Source: Hyphomicrobiales bacterium
GTDB lineage: Bacteria; Pseudomonadota; Alphaproteobacteria; Rhizobiales; Xanthobacteraceae
Direction: 5' to 3'
Assembly (NCBI GenBank): GCA_017305455.1
Contig: JAFKKO010000126.1
Span: 1-56,276, forward strand
Length of the DNA: 56,276 nucleotides
Below are positions 47,109-56,276 of the stretch, piece by piece. The stretch's first letter is position 1, and the number at the start of each line of letters is the position of its first letter. The notes beneath the pieces are model-generated. The model saw only the letters and a list, made by a program, of their open reading frames with translations, was not told where the DNA came from and did no database searches. The translations under genes were made by a program, and so were the position numbers.

Positions 47109-47307
47109 GCCGCCATCCTTTCCGTTACATCATCACGCGATCCCGCCACGCATGGAACACGCAAAAGACCTCGGGACTTACCGACGCCTCCGGTTTCGGG
47201 GAAAAACGTGGCAATTCAGACTTCTAACAACGATCAGGGCGGCCAAAAGTTCCCGCAATGCAAAACAGGTGGTCGCGATTCCGCAGCCACCTGTCTCTCT
47301 ATCCTGC

Positions 47308-47321
47308 CTCTATATATAGAG
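47308..47321. promoter_or_regulatory. 14-bp palindrome upstream of the MFS-ots operon
   Basis: CTCTATATATAGAG, perfect dyad about 200 bp upstream of the MFS start and 14 bp past the amidohydrolase stop. Could be an operator or, in the minus direction, an AT-rich promoter core. No partner known. Confidence 0.35.
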
Positions 47322-47334
47322 TGTGACCCGCCTG

Positions 47335-48543
47335 TCAGGCGTTGCCCTGCGCGCCGAGGAACACGCCATCGCGCGCCACCACGCGGCCGGCCTTGTAGAC
47401 CGCGCGGCGCACCGGGCGCGCCACCACCGCCATCTGCGCGTGGTCGGCATCGAGCACGATCAGATCCGCCGAAGCGCCGACACGCAGACCATAGTCAGTA
47501 AGGCCGAGCACCTTCGCCGGCGCGGCGGTGGCAAGATCGAACGCGCAGAGCAATTCGTCGTCGGTGTAGAAGCCGGAGCGATAGCCGATCATCATCGCGC
47601 GCTCGAGCATGTCGCCGTCGCCATAGGGCCACCACGAGTCGCGGATGTCGTCATTGCCCGCGAACACGGTGACGCCGGCCTCGCGCAGCGCCAGCACCGG
47701 CGGGAAAGGATGATCGCCCGGCGCGTTGGTCATGATCGCGACGCCCGCTTTGGCGAGTTTCTCCGCGGTCGGCAGCATCGCATCGAGCGGCACTTCGCCG
47801 AGCGCATAGGCGTGACTCGCCACCACCCGGCCCTGCATTCCGCTGGCGCGGGTGCGCTCGGCAATGCGGCCGAGCGTATGCAGGCCGAGATGGCCGCCTT
47901 CATGCAGATGCAGGTCGATGCCCTTGCCGTGACGCTCGGCAAGGCCGAACACCACATCGAGATGCGCCTCGACATTGCCTTCGAAGATCGCGGGATCGAG
48001 ACCGCCGACCACATCGGCGCCTTGCGACAACGCCGCATCGAGCAACTCGCGCGTGCCGGGCCGCACCACAAGGCCGCGGCCGAGCCCGACGATCTGGATC
48101 GAGACCACATCGCGATAGCGCTCGCGCACCGCCAGAATGCCTTCAAGATGAGTGAGACCGAAATCGGTGTCGATCTCGACATGGGTGCGCATATGCGTGG
48201 TGCCGCGGCTCACCATGCGCTCGACCAGCGCGCCGGCACGCTCGGCCAGCGGCGCGCCGCGCGACAGCCAGTCCTTCTGGATCGCCAGACGCTCGCCGAC
48301 ATTGAAGCCCGCGACACAGCGCTGATGCGGACGCCAGACGTCACCGAAAAAGGTGGTGTCGAGATGGTTGTGGCCGTCGACCAGGCCCGGCAGTACCAGC
48401 GCACCCCCGAGATCATGACGCTCGCGCGCCTCGCCGGCTTTCCCCTTACCCACACTGGCGATGCGGCCGCCGGAAATTCCGATCGAGCCGGACGAGCCGT
48501 CGGGCAGGCGAACATGATCGAGAACAAGATCGAGCGATGACAT
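47335..48543 (-). CDS. Amidohydrolase family protein, cytosine deaminase/AtzC-like
   Basis: 402 aa, metal-dependent hydrolase. Metal site DGHNHLDTT (HxH), HLHEGG, SHAYAL and the Asp of GNDDIRD are intact. Similarity in layout to cytosine deaminase (HNHLDTTFFGDVW-type) and AtzC-like enzymes suggests deamination of a nucleobase or triazine-like ring. Follows the nucleoside-type ABC genes on the same strand (97 bp after the BMP gene), linking uptake to hydrolysis. Confidence 0.85.
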   Translation of the reverse strand: MSSLDLVLDHVRLPDGSSGSIGISGGRIASVGKGKAGEARERHDLGGALVLPGLVDGHNHLDTTFFGDVWRPHQRCVAGFNVGERLAIQKDWLSRGAPLAERAGALVERMVSRGTTHMRTHVEIDTDFGLTHLEGILAVRERYRDVVSIQIVGLGRGLVVRPGTRELLDAALSQGADVVGGLDPAIFEGNVEAHLDVVFGLAERHGKGIDLHLHEGGHLGLHTLGRIAERTRASGMQGRVVASHAYALGEVPLDAMLPTAEKLAKAGVAIMTNAPGDHPFPPVLALREAGVTVFAGNDDIRDSWWPYGDGDMLERAMMIGYRSGFYTDDELLCAFDLATAAPAKVLGLTDYGLRVGASADLIVLDADHAQMAVVARPVRRAVYKAGRVVARDGVFLGAQGNA

Positions 48544-48599
48544 GATGGACCGGACCTTAGGACAGAGAGCAGGAGTGTATCCCGAAAACGGCGAACGGA

Positions 48600-48617
48600 C
48601 GCCGCCTTGCGGCGGCG
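48600..48617 (-). terminator. Hairpin downstream of the BMP gene
   Basis: CGCCGCC / GGCGGCG stem with TTGC loop between the BMP-family gene and the amidohydrolase gene. No U-run, so probably partial termination or 3' end protection of the binding-protein transcript. Confidence 0.45.
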
Positions 48618-48639
48618 CCCGTCAATGATGGTCACCCGA

Positions 48640-49740
48640 TCAGGTGCGCGGAAGCTGGCCCTGAATGCCTTCGACCAGCCAGTTCATGCCACGCAGTTGA
48701 TCGTCCGGCAGGCTGGCGCCGGCGGCGACGCGCACCTTGCCCGACTGATCCTTGATCTCGCCGGAGAACGGATGGAATTTGCCGTCGATAATGGCCTTTT
48801 CCTTATCCGCCATCAGCTTGCGCACGTCTTCCGGCAGCGCCGCGTTCTGCGTCGTCATCTTGACGAAGCCGTTCGGACCGAGGCCGCGCCACTTCGATAC
48901 CGCCTTCCAGGTGCCGTCCATCACGCCCTGCGCCGCTTCGGCATAGGCCGAGGACCAGTCGAGTTCGAACGAGGTCAGCTGCTTGTTCTTGACGAAGGTC
49001 GAGAAGTCGCCGGACGAGCCGATCGACCACACGCCCTTCTCTTCCGCCGCAAGACCCTGCACCGGGGTATTCGGACTGCCGGAGAGAACGTCGGCGCCCT
49101 GCGAGACCAGCGCGTTGATGGCGTCCTTTTCCTTGGCTGGATCGCTCCAGGCGTTGGCCCAGATCAGTTTGCAGACCGCGTTCGGATTGACGCTGCGTGC
49201 ACCGAGCAGGAACGCGTTCATGCCGTAGATCACCTGCGGCACCGGGAACGCGCCGACCCAGCCGAGGATGTTGCTCTTGGTCATCTTGCCGGCGGCAATG
49301 CCGGTGAGATAGGTGCCCTCGTAGGAACGCGCCTCGTACACGCCAAGGTTATCCAGCGTAGCGATCCCCGCGCAGCACTCGAAGCGGGTCTTCGGCAGTG
49401 TCGGCGCCAGTTTACGCAGCGTGGCGTATTGCGAGAACGTGGTGCCCATCACAAGCTGATGGCCCTGCGTGGCGAGCTGGCGGAATACGCGCTCGGCATC
49501 CTGCGCCTGCTGCACGTTGTCCAGCACCGTCACCTTGATCTTGCCGCCGGACTTGGCTTCGAGCGCACGCCAGGCGCGGGCATGAAACGCCTCCCAGCCG
49601 AGCTCGGCGATCGGTCCTTGATGAACAACGCCGACCTTGAGAACCGGCTCCTGCGCAAAAGCCTTCAGACTCGGACCAAAACCGACAGTCGCGCCTGCGG
49701 CGGAACTAAGCAGGAAATTACGCCGTGTAATCGAAAACAT
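48640..49740 (-). CDS. BMP-family (PnrA/nucleoside-type) substrate-binding protein
   Basis: 366 aa from the ATG at 49740, chosen because AGGAGG then sits 8 bases upstream; the ATG at 49746 would leave only two or three. N-terminus ITRRNFLLSSAAGATVGF is a Tat signal. BMP core: KVGVVHQGPIAELGWEAFH, GTTFSQYATLRKLAPTLPKT, GIAAGKMTKSNILGWVGAF. Family members bind purine nucleosides or related compounds. Followed by the amidohydrolase; preceded by two permeases. Confidence 0.92.
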   Translation of the reverse strand: MFSITRRNFLLSSAAGATVGFGPSLKAFAQEPVLKVGVVHQGPIAELGWEAFHARAWRALEAKSGGKIKVTVLDNVQQAQDAERVFRQLATQGHQLVMGTTFSQYATLRKLAPTLPKTRFECCAGIATLDNLGVYEARSYEGTYLTGIAAGKMTKSNILGWVGAFPVPQVIYGMNAFLLGARSVNPNAVCKLIWANAWSDPAKEKDAINALVSQGADVLSGSPNTPVQGLAAEEKGVWSIGSSGDFSTFVKNKQLTSFELDWSSAYAEAAQGVMDGTWKAVSKWRGLGPNGFVKMTTQNAALPEDVRKLMADKEKAIIDGKFHPFSGEIKDQSGKVRVAAGASLPDDQLRGMNWLVEGIQGQLPRT

Positions 49741-49843
49741 ATTCATTTCCTCCTGACGGTCCGGCGCAGACGAACCGGTTGTATTAAGACTGCGCGGCAG
49801 AAAATGGTGGCGCTCGCCGGATGGGCGAACACCGAAATCGAAA

Positions 49844-50764
49844 TCAGGCTTCGCCGTGGAATAGCTTGCCGAGCGAAGCCGGCGCGTTGAGCTGCACCAG
49901 CGTCGGATTGCGCGAGATCAGGACCAGCACGAGGATGGTCGCAAGATACGGCAGCGCCGACATCGCTTCCGGCGGCACCGGAATGCCCGCGCCCTGCGCG
50001 AACAGCTGCGCGGTGGTGACGCCGCCGAACAGATAGGCGCCGAGCAGCACGCGCTCCGGACGCCAGGTCGCGAACACGACGAGCGCCAGCGCGATCCAGC
50101 CGCGGCCGGCGGTCATGCCCTCGGTCCACAGCGAGGTGTAGACCACCGCGAGGTAGGCGCCGGCGATACCGGCCATCGCGCCGCCGAACAGCACCGCATA
50201 GAACCGCACCTTGTTGACCGGATAGCCGATCGAGTGCGCGGACGACGGCGATTCACCGATCGCGCGCAGCACGAGGCCGCTATGGGTGCGATAGAGGAAC
50301 CAGAGCACGCCGGCGAACAGCACCCACGACAGGTAGACCAGCGGATGAAGCTGCACCAGCAGCGGGCCGATCAGCGGAATGCCGCTGATCCATGCGGCGA
50401 ATTCCGAAGGCTCGCGCGACAGCGCGACGCCGACATAAGGCTTGCCGACGAAGGCGCTGGCGCCCGCGCCGAAGATGGCGAGCGCAAGACCGCTCGCGAC
50501 CTGGTTGGCCTTCAGCGTCAGCGTCAGCACGCCGAAGATCGCCGCAAGGCACGCGCCGGTGAAGGCGGCGAAGAACACGCCGAGCCACAGATTGTGCGTG
50601 GTGTGGGTGACCGCGAAGGCAGTGACCGCTCCGAACAGCATCATGCCTTCAACGCCGAGGTTGAGAACGCCCGACTTTTCAGTGACGAGCTCGCCGAGCG
50701 CGGCATAGACCAGCGGTGTGCCGGCCACCAGCGTTGCGATGAGAATGGCGGACAACGTTTCCAT
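49844..50764 (-). CDS. Nucleoside-type ABC transporter permease (second)
   Basis: 306 aa, about ten membrane segments, BPD_transp_2 family. Seen: LGVEGMMLFGAVTAFAVTH, LRAIGESPSSAHSIGYPVNK and GGAMAGIAGAYLAVVYTSLW, typical of YufQ/NupC-type subunits. The ATG at 50764 overlaps the stop of the first permease (TGATG; a GTG at 50767 is possible). Inner-membrane channel half for a nucleoside or nucleobase. Confidence 0.92.
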   Translation of the reverse strand: METLSAILIATLVAGTPLVYAALGELVTEKSGVLNLGVEGMMLFGAVTAFAVTHTTHNLWLGVFFAAFTGACLAAIFGVLTLTLKANQVASGLALAIFGAGASAFVGKPYVGVALSREPSEFAAWISGIPLIGPLLVQLHPLVYLSWVLFAGVLWFLYRTHSGLVLRAIGESPSSAHSIGYPVNKVRFYAVLFGGAMAGIAGAYLAVVYTSLWTEGMTAGRGWIALALVVFATWRPERVLLGAYLFGGVTTAQLFAQGAGIPVPPEAMSALPYLATILVLVLISRNPTLVQLNAPASLGKLFHGEA

Positions 50765-51848
50765 CACGCAGCAACCTTCTTCATGACAGGCGTTTCGGAG
50801 ATGATACGGACGCGATAGGTGATCAGCACGTCGGCGCCGAGCAGGAAGAACAGCAGCACGCCCTGGAACAGGCCGGTGATCGCGGAGGGTAGATTGAGCG
50901 TCATCTGCGCGGCTTCACCCGACAGATAGAGCAGCGAGATCAACAGACCGCCGAGCACGATGCCGACCGGCTGCAGGCGGCCGAGGAAGGCGACGATGAT
51001 CGCGGCGAAGCCGTAACCGGGCGAGGCGGTCGGAAACAGCTGGCCGAGCGGGCCCGCGATTTCACCGACGCCGGCGACACCGGCTGCAATGCCCCCCGCC
51101 AGCATGCCGATCCACACCGCGCGGCTGCTCTTGAACCCCGCATAACGCGCCGCGGCTTCCGACAGGCCGGAGACCTGAAGCTGGTAGCCGACGAAGCTGC
51201 GCTTGAGGATGAACCAGGTCAGCACGGCAGCGGCGAGCGTGATCAGCACACTGGCGTTGAGACGCGTGCCGTCGATCAGGATCGGGAACATCGCGCTCGG
51301 TGCCAGCGGCTCCGACTGCGGGAAGTTGAAGCCGGCCGGATCGCGCCACGGACCGTAGATCAGATAACTGAGCCAGAGCTGCGCGACATAGGTCAGCATC
51401 AGGCTGGTCAGGATCTCGTTGGCGTTGAAGCGCGTGCGCAGAAACGCCGGAATCCCCGCCCAGACGATGCCGCCGAACGCGCCGGCGAGCAGCATCGCCG
51501 GCAGCACCCAGAAACCGCCCTGCGGCCCGTAATGCAGCGCCACCGCGCCGGAGAAGATCACGCCGATGGTGAGCTGGCCTTCCGCGCCGATATTCCAGAC
51601 ATTGGCGCGAAAGCCGATGGCAAGGCCGAGCGCGATCAGGATCAGAGGCGACGCCTTGATCAGCAATTCGCCGACGCCGTACAGATTTTCGACCGGCTGC
51701 ACGGTGAACACGTAGAACGCGCTCGCCGGATCCTTGCCCATGGCGATGAACAGGCACAGACCGGTGAGACCGGTGAGGCCCACTGCGATCAGCGGCGACA
51801 GATACTGCATTATGCGCGAGGGTTCGGCCCGGCGCTCAAGCTTGATTC

Positions 51849-51852
<4 letters not shown>
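50764..51852 (-). CDS. Nucleoside-type ABC transporter permease (first)
   Basis: 362 aa, about ten membrane segments, BPD_transp_2 family (YufP/NupB-type). Seen: WNIGAEGQLTIGVIFSGAVA, LRTRFNANEILTSLMLTYVA and GLSEAAARYAGFKSSRAVWI coupling region. The ATG overlaps the ATPase stop (ATGA). Forms the translocation pore with the second permease. Confidence 0.92.
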
Positions 51853-53423
<1,571 letters not shown>

Positions 53424-53447
53424 ACGTTTTTTCTCCGCTGTCGACAT

Positions 53448-54183
53448 GTCAGACAACCGGAAGCGAAAGCGTATGGCGGCGCGCAAGCGCGCCTAACCAC
53501 AGACGGGACATGCGAAATCGTTCAAGGCCCATGACGCTCACTCCCTGCCGGCCTGCTTGCGTTTCCCTTCAAAATACCCGGGACATCGTGCGGCCGTTAT
53601 CAGTTCGATCACCGCCTCAACGCATCCGTGCCAGCTATGCATTGCGGTCGATCCGATCTTCGATAGTAAGAAGAAACTTACTTATGTCAAGCGCGCAGAC
53701 GTCGGCTGCAAAAATTCATGCGTGACGTTGTTTTGCGCGATGCACGCAACCCCTGGAATATCAGCGCGAAACGCAAGTCGTACATTTGGCGCGGCCGCGC
53801 GGCGGTTGCCGGCGGTCAAGCCGCAATGCGAAAACATCATCCCGCCGTGCTGGATTGAATGCGTCTTTCCCACTCAACCCTTTGCTCAAGAAGTCTTTCG
53901 GCAAAAATGCAGAGACACGGAAACGCATGCGCGCTTTGAGTATTTCTGTCGCACCCGCGCGTATCGGCGATTGCGACAGATCGGTCCGGCGGACGAACCG
54001 TTCGCATTGCACCATCACGCCAGCACCAGACAAAAACAGCGGCAGAAACATTCTGGCCGCTGCCGATTGCATTCATTTCAAAATTCAGCGCTCGCAGGCC
54101 GTGTATTTTCCGCACCTGCGGAAGCCGCGCAAGAAAACAGGTTTCGGCGCGAGACCCTGTCAGCTTGCGCGATCGCTTCACGC
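53448..54183. other. Regulatory gap between the ABC operon and the porin gene
   Basis: About 740 bp without a convincing gene; the frames here are shadows with no RBS or recognised domain. It holds the ABC-operon promoter (minus strand) and an 18-bp dyad at 53665-53682. No known purine riboswitch fold could be recognised by eye. Confidence 0.5.
53665..53682. promoter_or_regulatory. 18-bp dyad upstream of the nucleoside-type ABC operon
   Basis: AGTAAG-N6-CTTACT, a perfect 6-bp dyad. On the minus strand it reads AGTAAGTTTCTTCTTACT and matches 14 of 18 positions of a site upstream of the porin (55389-55406). Probably a shared operator, possibly for the Lrp/AsnC regulator encoded at 55496. Confidence 0.5.
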
Positions 54184-54216
54184 ATAAAAAAGGCGCCGCG
54201 AATTCGCGGCGCCTTT
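54184..54216 (-). terminator. Terminator of the porin gene
   Basis: A 14-bp perfect arm (AAAGGCGCCGCGAA) is followed by its complement at 54189-54216, then a T-run on the minus strand, 22 bp past the porin stop. Strong rho-independent terminator. Confidence 0.85.
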
Positions 54217-54238
54217 CGATGTGGCCTACGTGCTCAGG

Positions 54239-55252
54239 TCAGAACTTGACGGAGACACCGGAGTACAGCGACTGCTCGGTGCAGCTTCCGGCGTTGGCAC
54301 CGGTGCAGACCGGGCTGTTCTTGTGATCGATACCGAACTTGTTCTGCCAGTAGCGGTAAGCCACCCACACGTCGAGATGGTGCGAGTACTTCGGACCCCA
54401 CATCATCTTGGAGACGTCGAGGGTCAGGCGGATCGGTTCGGAGTTGAACTCGGTCACAGTGTTGATGTTGCCCGGGATCGGAATGCTGGTGCCCTGGCCC
54501 TTCGGGCCGTACCAGGCAGCGCGACCCGAGATCGACAGCGGCAGGTAGTCAGGCAGGAAGCCGAGATCCATGTAGTAGTTGGTCTCGACCGCCCAGGTGC
54601 CGCGGAACTGGGTGTTGCCGTCGGCAATGCCGATACCACCGTTGAAGGCCGGCATCAGGAACGAGTTGTGGTTGCTGAACTCGTTGTAGTACACGGGCGC
54701 CACGTTGAAGTAGCCCTTGTACGGCAGGTTGAAGGCGAACTGCAGACCGGCGACGACGGAGCGCTTCGCAGGGCCGACAAAGTCGTTCTTGCTGTTGAAG
54801 TCAGCGCCGAAGTAGAACGACACGTTGCGCAGCGGGCCCGCCGAGAACTGCTTGGTGTTGAAGATCTCGTTGAAGCCGAGGGTGCTGCGGAACAGGCCGT
54901 AGAACTCGGTCGCACCGGCGCAGCCGGTGACGCCCACGGGGCACGGCGCGGCCGGGTCATTGCGGTCCGACTTCAGCATTTCGATAGTCAGGAAGTTGGT
55001 GCCGTAGGCCCACACGTCGAAGTGGGTGAAGGCATAAACCTGCTTGGCCACCTTGCCCGGATCGCCCGGATCGGTCGCGGTGAACTGATAGGCGTAGGTC
55101 AGACGGTTGTCGTTGACCATGAAGAACGGCACGTCGATGATCGGCTTAACCGCCTTCACCGGCATATCTGCTGCGACGGCGGAGCCGGCTGCGGGCAGCA
55201 GGGCACTAAAGGACAGCAAGGCTGCCGCGAGCGTGCTGGAGCGTAGCGACAT
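54239..55252 (-). CDS. Tsx/OmpK-like outer-membrane nucleoside channel
   Basis: 337 aa from the ATG at 55252 (GGGGGG about 8 bases upstream; an earlier in-frame start lacks a fitting context). Sec signal MSLRSSTLAAALLSFSALLPAAGSAVAA region. Beta-barrel-like alternation ending in Phe (YSGVSVKF). Patterns FTHFDVWAYGTNFLTIEM and YWQNKFG resemble the Tsx/OmpK channel family, which passes nucleosides; assignment is tentative. Location beside a nucleoside-type ABC operon supports the role. Confidence 0.65.
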   Translation of the reverse strand: MSLRSSTLAAALLSFSALLPAAGSAVAADMPVKAVKPIIDVPFFMVNDNRLTYAYQFTATDPGDPGKVAKQVYAFTHFDVWAYGTNFLTIEMLKSDRNDPAAPCPVGVTGCAGATEFYGLFRSTLGFNEIFNTKQFSAGPLRNVSFYFGADFNSKNDFVGPAKRSVVAGLQFAFNLPYKGYFNVAPVYYNEFSNHNSFLMPAFNGGIGIADGNTQFRGTWAVETNYYMDLGFLPDYLPLSISGRAAWYGPKGQGTSIPIPGNINTVTEFNSEPIRLTLDVSKMMWGPKYSHHLDVWVAYRYWQNKFGIDHKNSPVCTGANAGSCTEQSLYSGVSVKF

Positions 55253-55388
55253 TCGGAATTCCCCCCAATTCAATAGCTACAGAGCAACGCCCGTGGTCAG
55301 CACCCCAGAACGGCCGGCACGGGCGGGTTCGGTCGTCGAAACGCCGCAGATAAAAATCACTACCCACAGCCTCGAAGATGATTTACTA

Positions 55389-55406
55389 GTAAGTAAATTC
55401 TTATTT
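55389..55406. promoter_or_regulatory. 18-bp dyad between the porin and regulator genes
   Basis: AGTAAGTAAATTCTTATT; dyad with one mismatch, sharing 14 of 18 positions with the site upstream of the ABC operon. A 10-bp palindrome TTACTAGTAA overlaps it. Lies 137 bp upstream of the porin start and 90 bp before the Lrp/AsnC gene, fitting control of both. Confidence 0.5.
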
Positions 55407-55495
55407 CTAGCAAGAATTAGATTCTTGCGTTGTGACGGGAGCCCGTCGCCGAACTGCCTGGCGGCTTTTGCAAGTTTGTTTCGTGGAGAAATTGG

Positions 55496-56023
55496 ATGGC
55501 GAGGCGCTCATCTCAAGCATCGGTTGGCCTTGATCGCTTCGATCTCGCTATCCTCAAGATTTTGCAGCAGAATAATTGCACGCCGCAACGCGCTATCGGC
55601 GAGGCGGTCAATCTGTCGGCACCCGCCATTCAGCGCCGAATCAAGCGGATGCATGAAGCCGGCGTCATCATTGCGAACGTAGCTGTTGTAGATCCGACAC
55701 AGATTGGCCGCGGGATCACGATTTTCGTCGAAGTCGAGATCGGCAGCGAGAATGTCGGCGCGATCGACGAGGCCAAGCGCAGCTTCGCCGCCGCGCCGGA
55801 AGTCCAGCAATGCTATTATGTCGCGGGCGGCGCGGATTTCGTCCTGGTGGTGACGGTCGCCACCATGAGCGAATACGAGGATTTAACCCGCCGTCTTTTT
55901 TTTGAAAATCGCGGCGTCAGACGATTCCGCACATTGGTCGCGATGGATCGCGTCAAGACCGGCTTGTCGGTTCCGATCACTGTGCCGGGCATGACCAACG
56001 GCGCTTCACACTCTTCACCGTGA
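55496..56023 (+). CDS. Lrp/AsnC family transcriptional regulator
   Basis: 175 aa. N-terminal winged helix (LDRFDLAILKILQQNNCTPQ, VNLSAPAIQRRIKRMHEAGV) and C-terminal RAM ligand domain (VEVEIGSENVGAIDEAKRSF, CYYVAGGADFVLVVTVATM). Such proteins sense amino acids or small metabolites. Divergent from the Tsx-like gene; the dyad at 55389 lies between them. Likely local regulator of the porin, the ABC operon and possibly the carbamate kinase gene. Confidence 0.9.
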   Translation: MARRSSQASVGLDRFDLAILKILQQNNCTPQRAIGEAVNLSAPAIQRRIKRMHEAGVIIANVAVVDPTQIGRGITIFVEVEIGSENVGAIDEAKRSFAAAPEVQQCYYVAGGADFVLVVTVATMSEYEDLTRRLFFENRGVRRFRTLVAMDRVKTGLSVPITVPGMTNGASHSSP

Positions 56024-56086
56024 TCGACGCCGACGTCACGCTTTGTGAACGTCGGGCCGACCGGACCGGATCGCGATCCACAAATG

Positions 56087-56118
56087 AAAACTGCCGCGGT
56101 TTACACCGCGGCAGTTTT
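56087..56118. terminator. Bidirectional terminator between the regulator and carbamate kinase genes
   Basis: AAAACTGCCGCGGT / ACCGCGGCAGTTTT, a 14-bp perfect stem with a 4-nt loop and T/A runs on both sides. Lies between convergent genes, ends both transcripts. Confidence 0.9.
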
Positions 56119-56141
56119 ATTCTGGAAGGACGCCGCGCAGT

Positions 56142-56276
56142 TTATTTTGCGACGATATGCGTTCCGGTTTCGCCGCGCAAAGCGGGCATGGCGTGATCGA
56201 GGTGGCTGATGATGGCGCGCTTGCCGCCGCCCTCGAGGAAGCGGATCGCGGCATCGACCTTCGGCCCCATGCTGCC
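56142..56276 (-). CDS. arcC: Carbamate kinase (C-terminal part, cut by right edge)
   Basis: 44 codons visible: [20 protein letters not shown], then [20 protein letters not shown] and IVAK. This is the well-conserved ArcC C-terminus ([18 protein letters not shown]; GxxGT). It interconverts carbamate plus ATP with carbamoyl phosphate. Convergent to the Lrp/AsnC gene. Its place beside a nucleoside/amidohydrolase locus suggests ATP recovery from carbamoyl phosphate made by ring breakdown (inference). Confidence 0.88.
   Translation of the reverse strand, partial: GSMGPKVDAAIRFLEGGGKRAIISHLDHAMPALRGETGTHIVAK

Noticed and set aside
53448-54183. Purine riboswitch upstream of the nucleoside-type ABC operon
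   Set aside because: No conserved purine aptamer pattern could be recognised; the dyad at 53665 fits a protein operator better.

Overview
The window looks like a chromosomal segment of a GC-rich alphaproteobacterium, most likely of the Bradyrhizobium/Rhodopseudomonas/Afipia group (Nitrobacteraceae). The reasons are a phoR-pstSCAB arrangement, a 389-residue D-tartrate dehydratase that keeps every known active-site residue of the Bradyrhizobium enzyme, Irr-type (ICE-like) iron boxes, and the intergenic palindromic repeats typical of that group. No species call is possible from sequence alone.

Layout. 1-5245 (minus): phosphate starvation locus phoR-pstS-pstC-pstA-pstB, with a Pho box in front of pstS; pstB runs off the left edge. 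5359-8222 (minus): membrane/envelope genes (UPF0104 flippase-like protein, small membrane protein, BON-OmpA protein). 8371-11650 (plus): polysaccharide deacetylase, then exbB-exbD-tonB behind a partial ICE box. 11803-14349 (plus): CIO-type cytochrome bd oxidase cydA-cydB with a 43-aa DUF2474-like partner. 14439-16156: L,D-transpeptidase and an orphan amino-acid binding protein. 16407-18556: a three-gene operon, RutD-like hydrolase, TTT (TctC) binding protein and RutC/RidA-like deaminase, without other Rut genes. 18632-18943: stacked palindromic repeats. 18961-21143 (minus): feoAB behind an ICE-like box. 21270-27677: D-tartrate dehydratase, MEKHLA-domain protein, CopD-like protein, DUF488, and a binding-protein plus chemoreceptor pair. 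28660-29580: exported metallo-beta-lactamase-fold hydrolase.

29801-42787 is a 13-kb genomic island inserted in the 3' end of tRNA-Ser(GGA). It is bounded by a 14-bp direct repeat, with GTATGGG arm-like repeats inside each end. Its left two thirds is intact defence cargo: a class II Fic protein divergent from hsdR-hsdM-hsdS-mrr, with five TTGGCCGAT-type repeats around the shared promoter. Its right third is decaying: the tyrosine integrase has an amber codon before its catalytic Tyr, two further reading frames carry in-frame TAA, and a resolvase-like protein lacks the usual catalytic Ser.

Right of the island, on the minus strand: tRNA-Ser, otsA-otsB and a sugar-type MFS transporter. Then comes a probable nucleoside/nucleobase uptake locus: a two-ABC-domain ATPase, two permeases, a BMP-family lipoprotein-like binding protein and a cytosine-deaminase-like amidohydrolase. 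It is followed by a Tsx-like outer-membrane channel, a divergent Lrp/AsnC regulator and the C-terminus of a carbamate kinase at the right edge. A near-identical 18-bp dyad lies upstream of both the ABC operon and the porin gene, suggesting one shared regulator.
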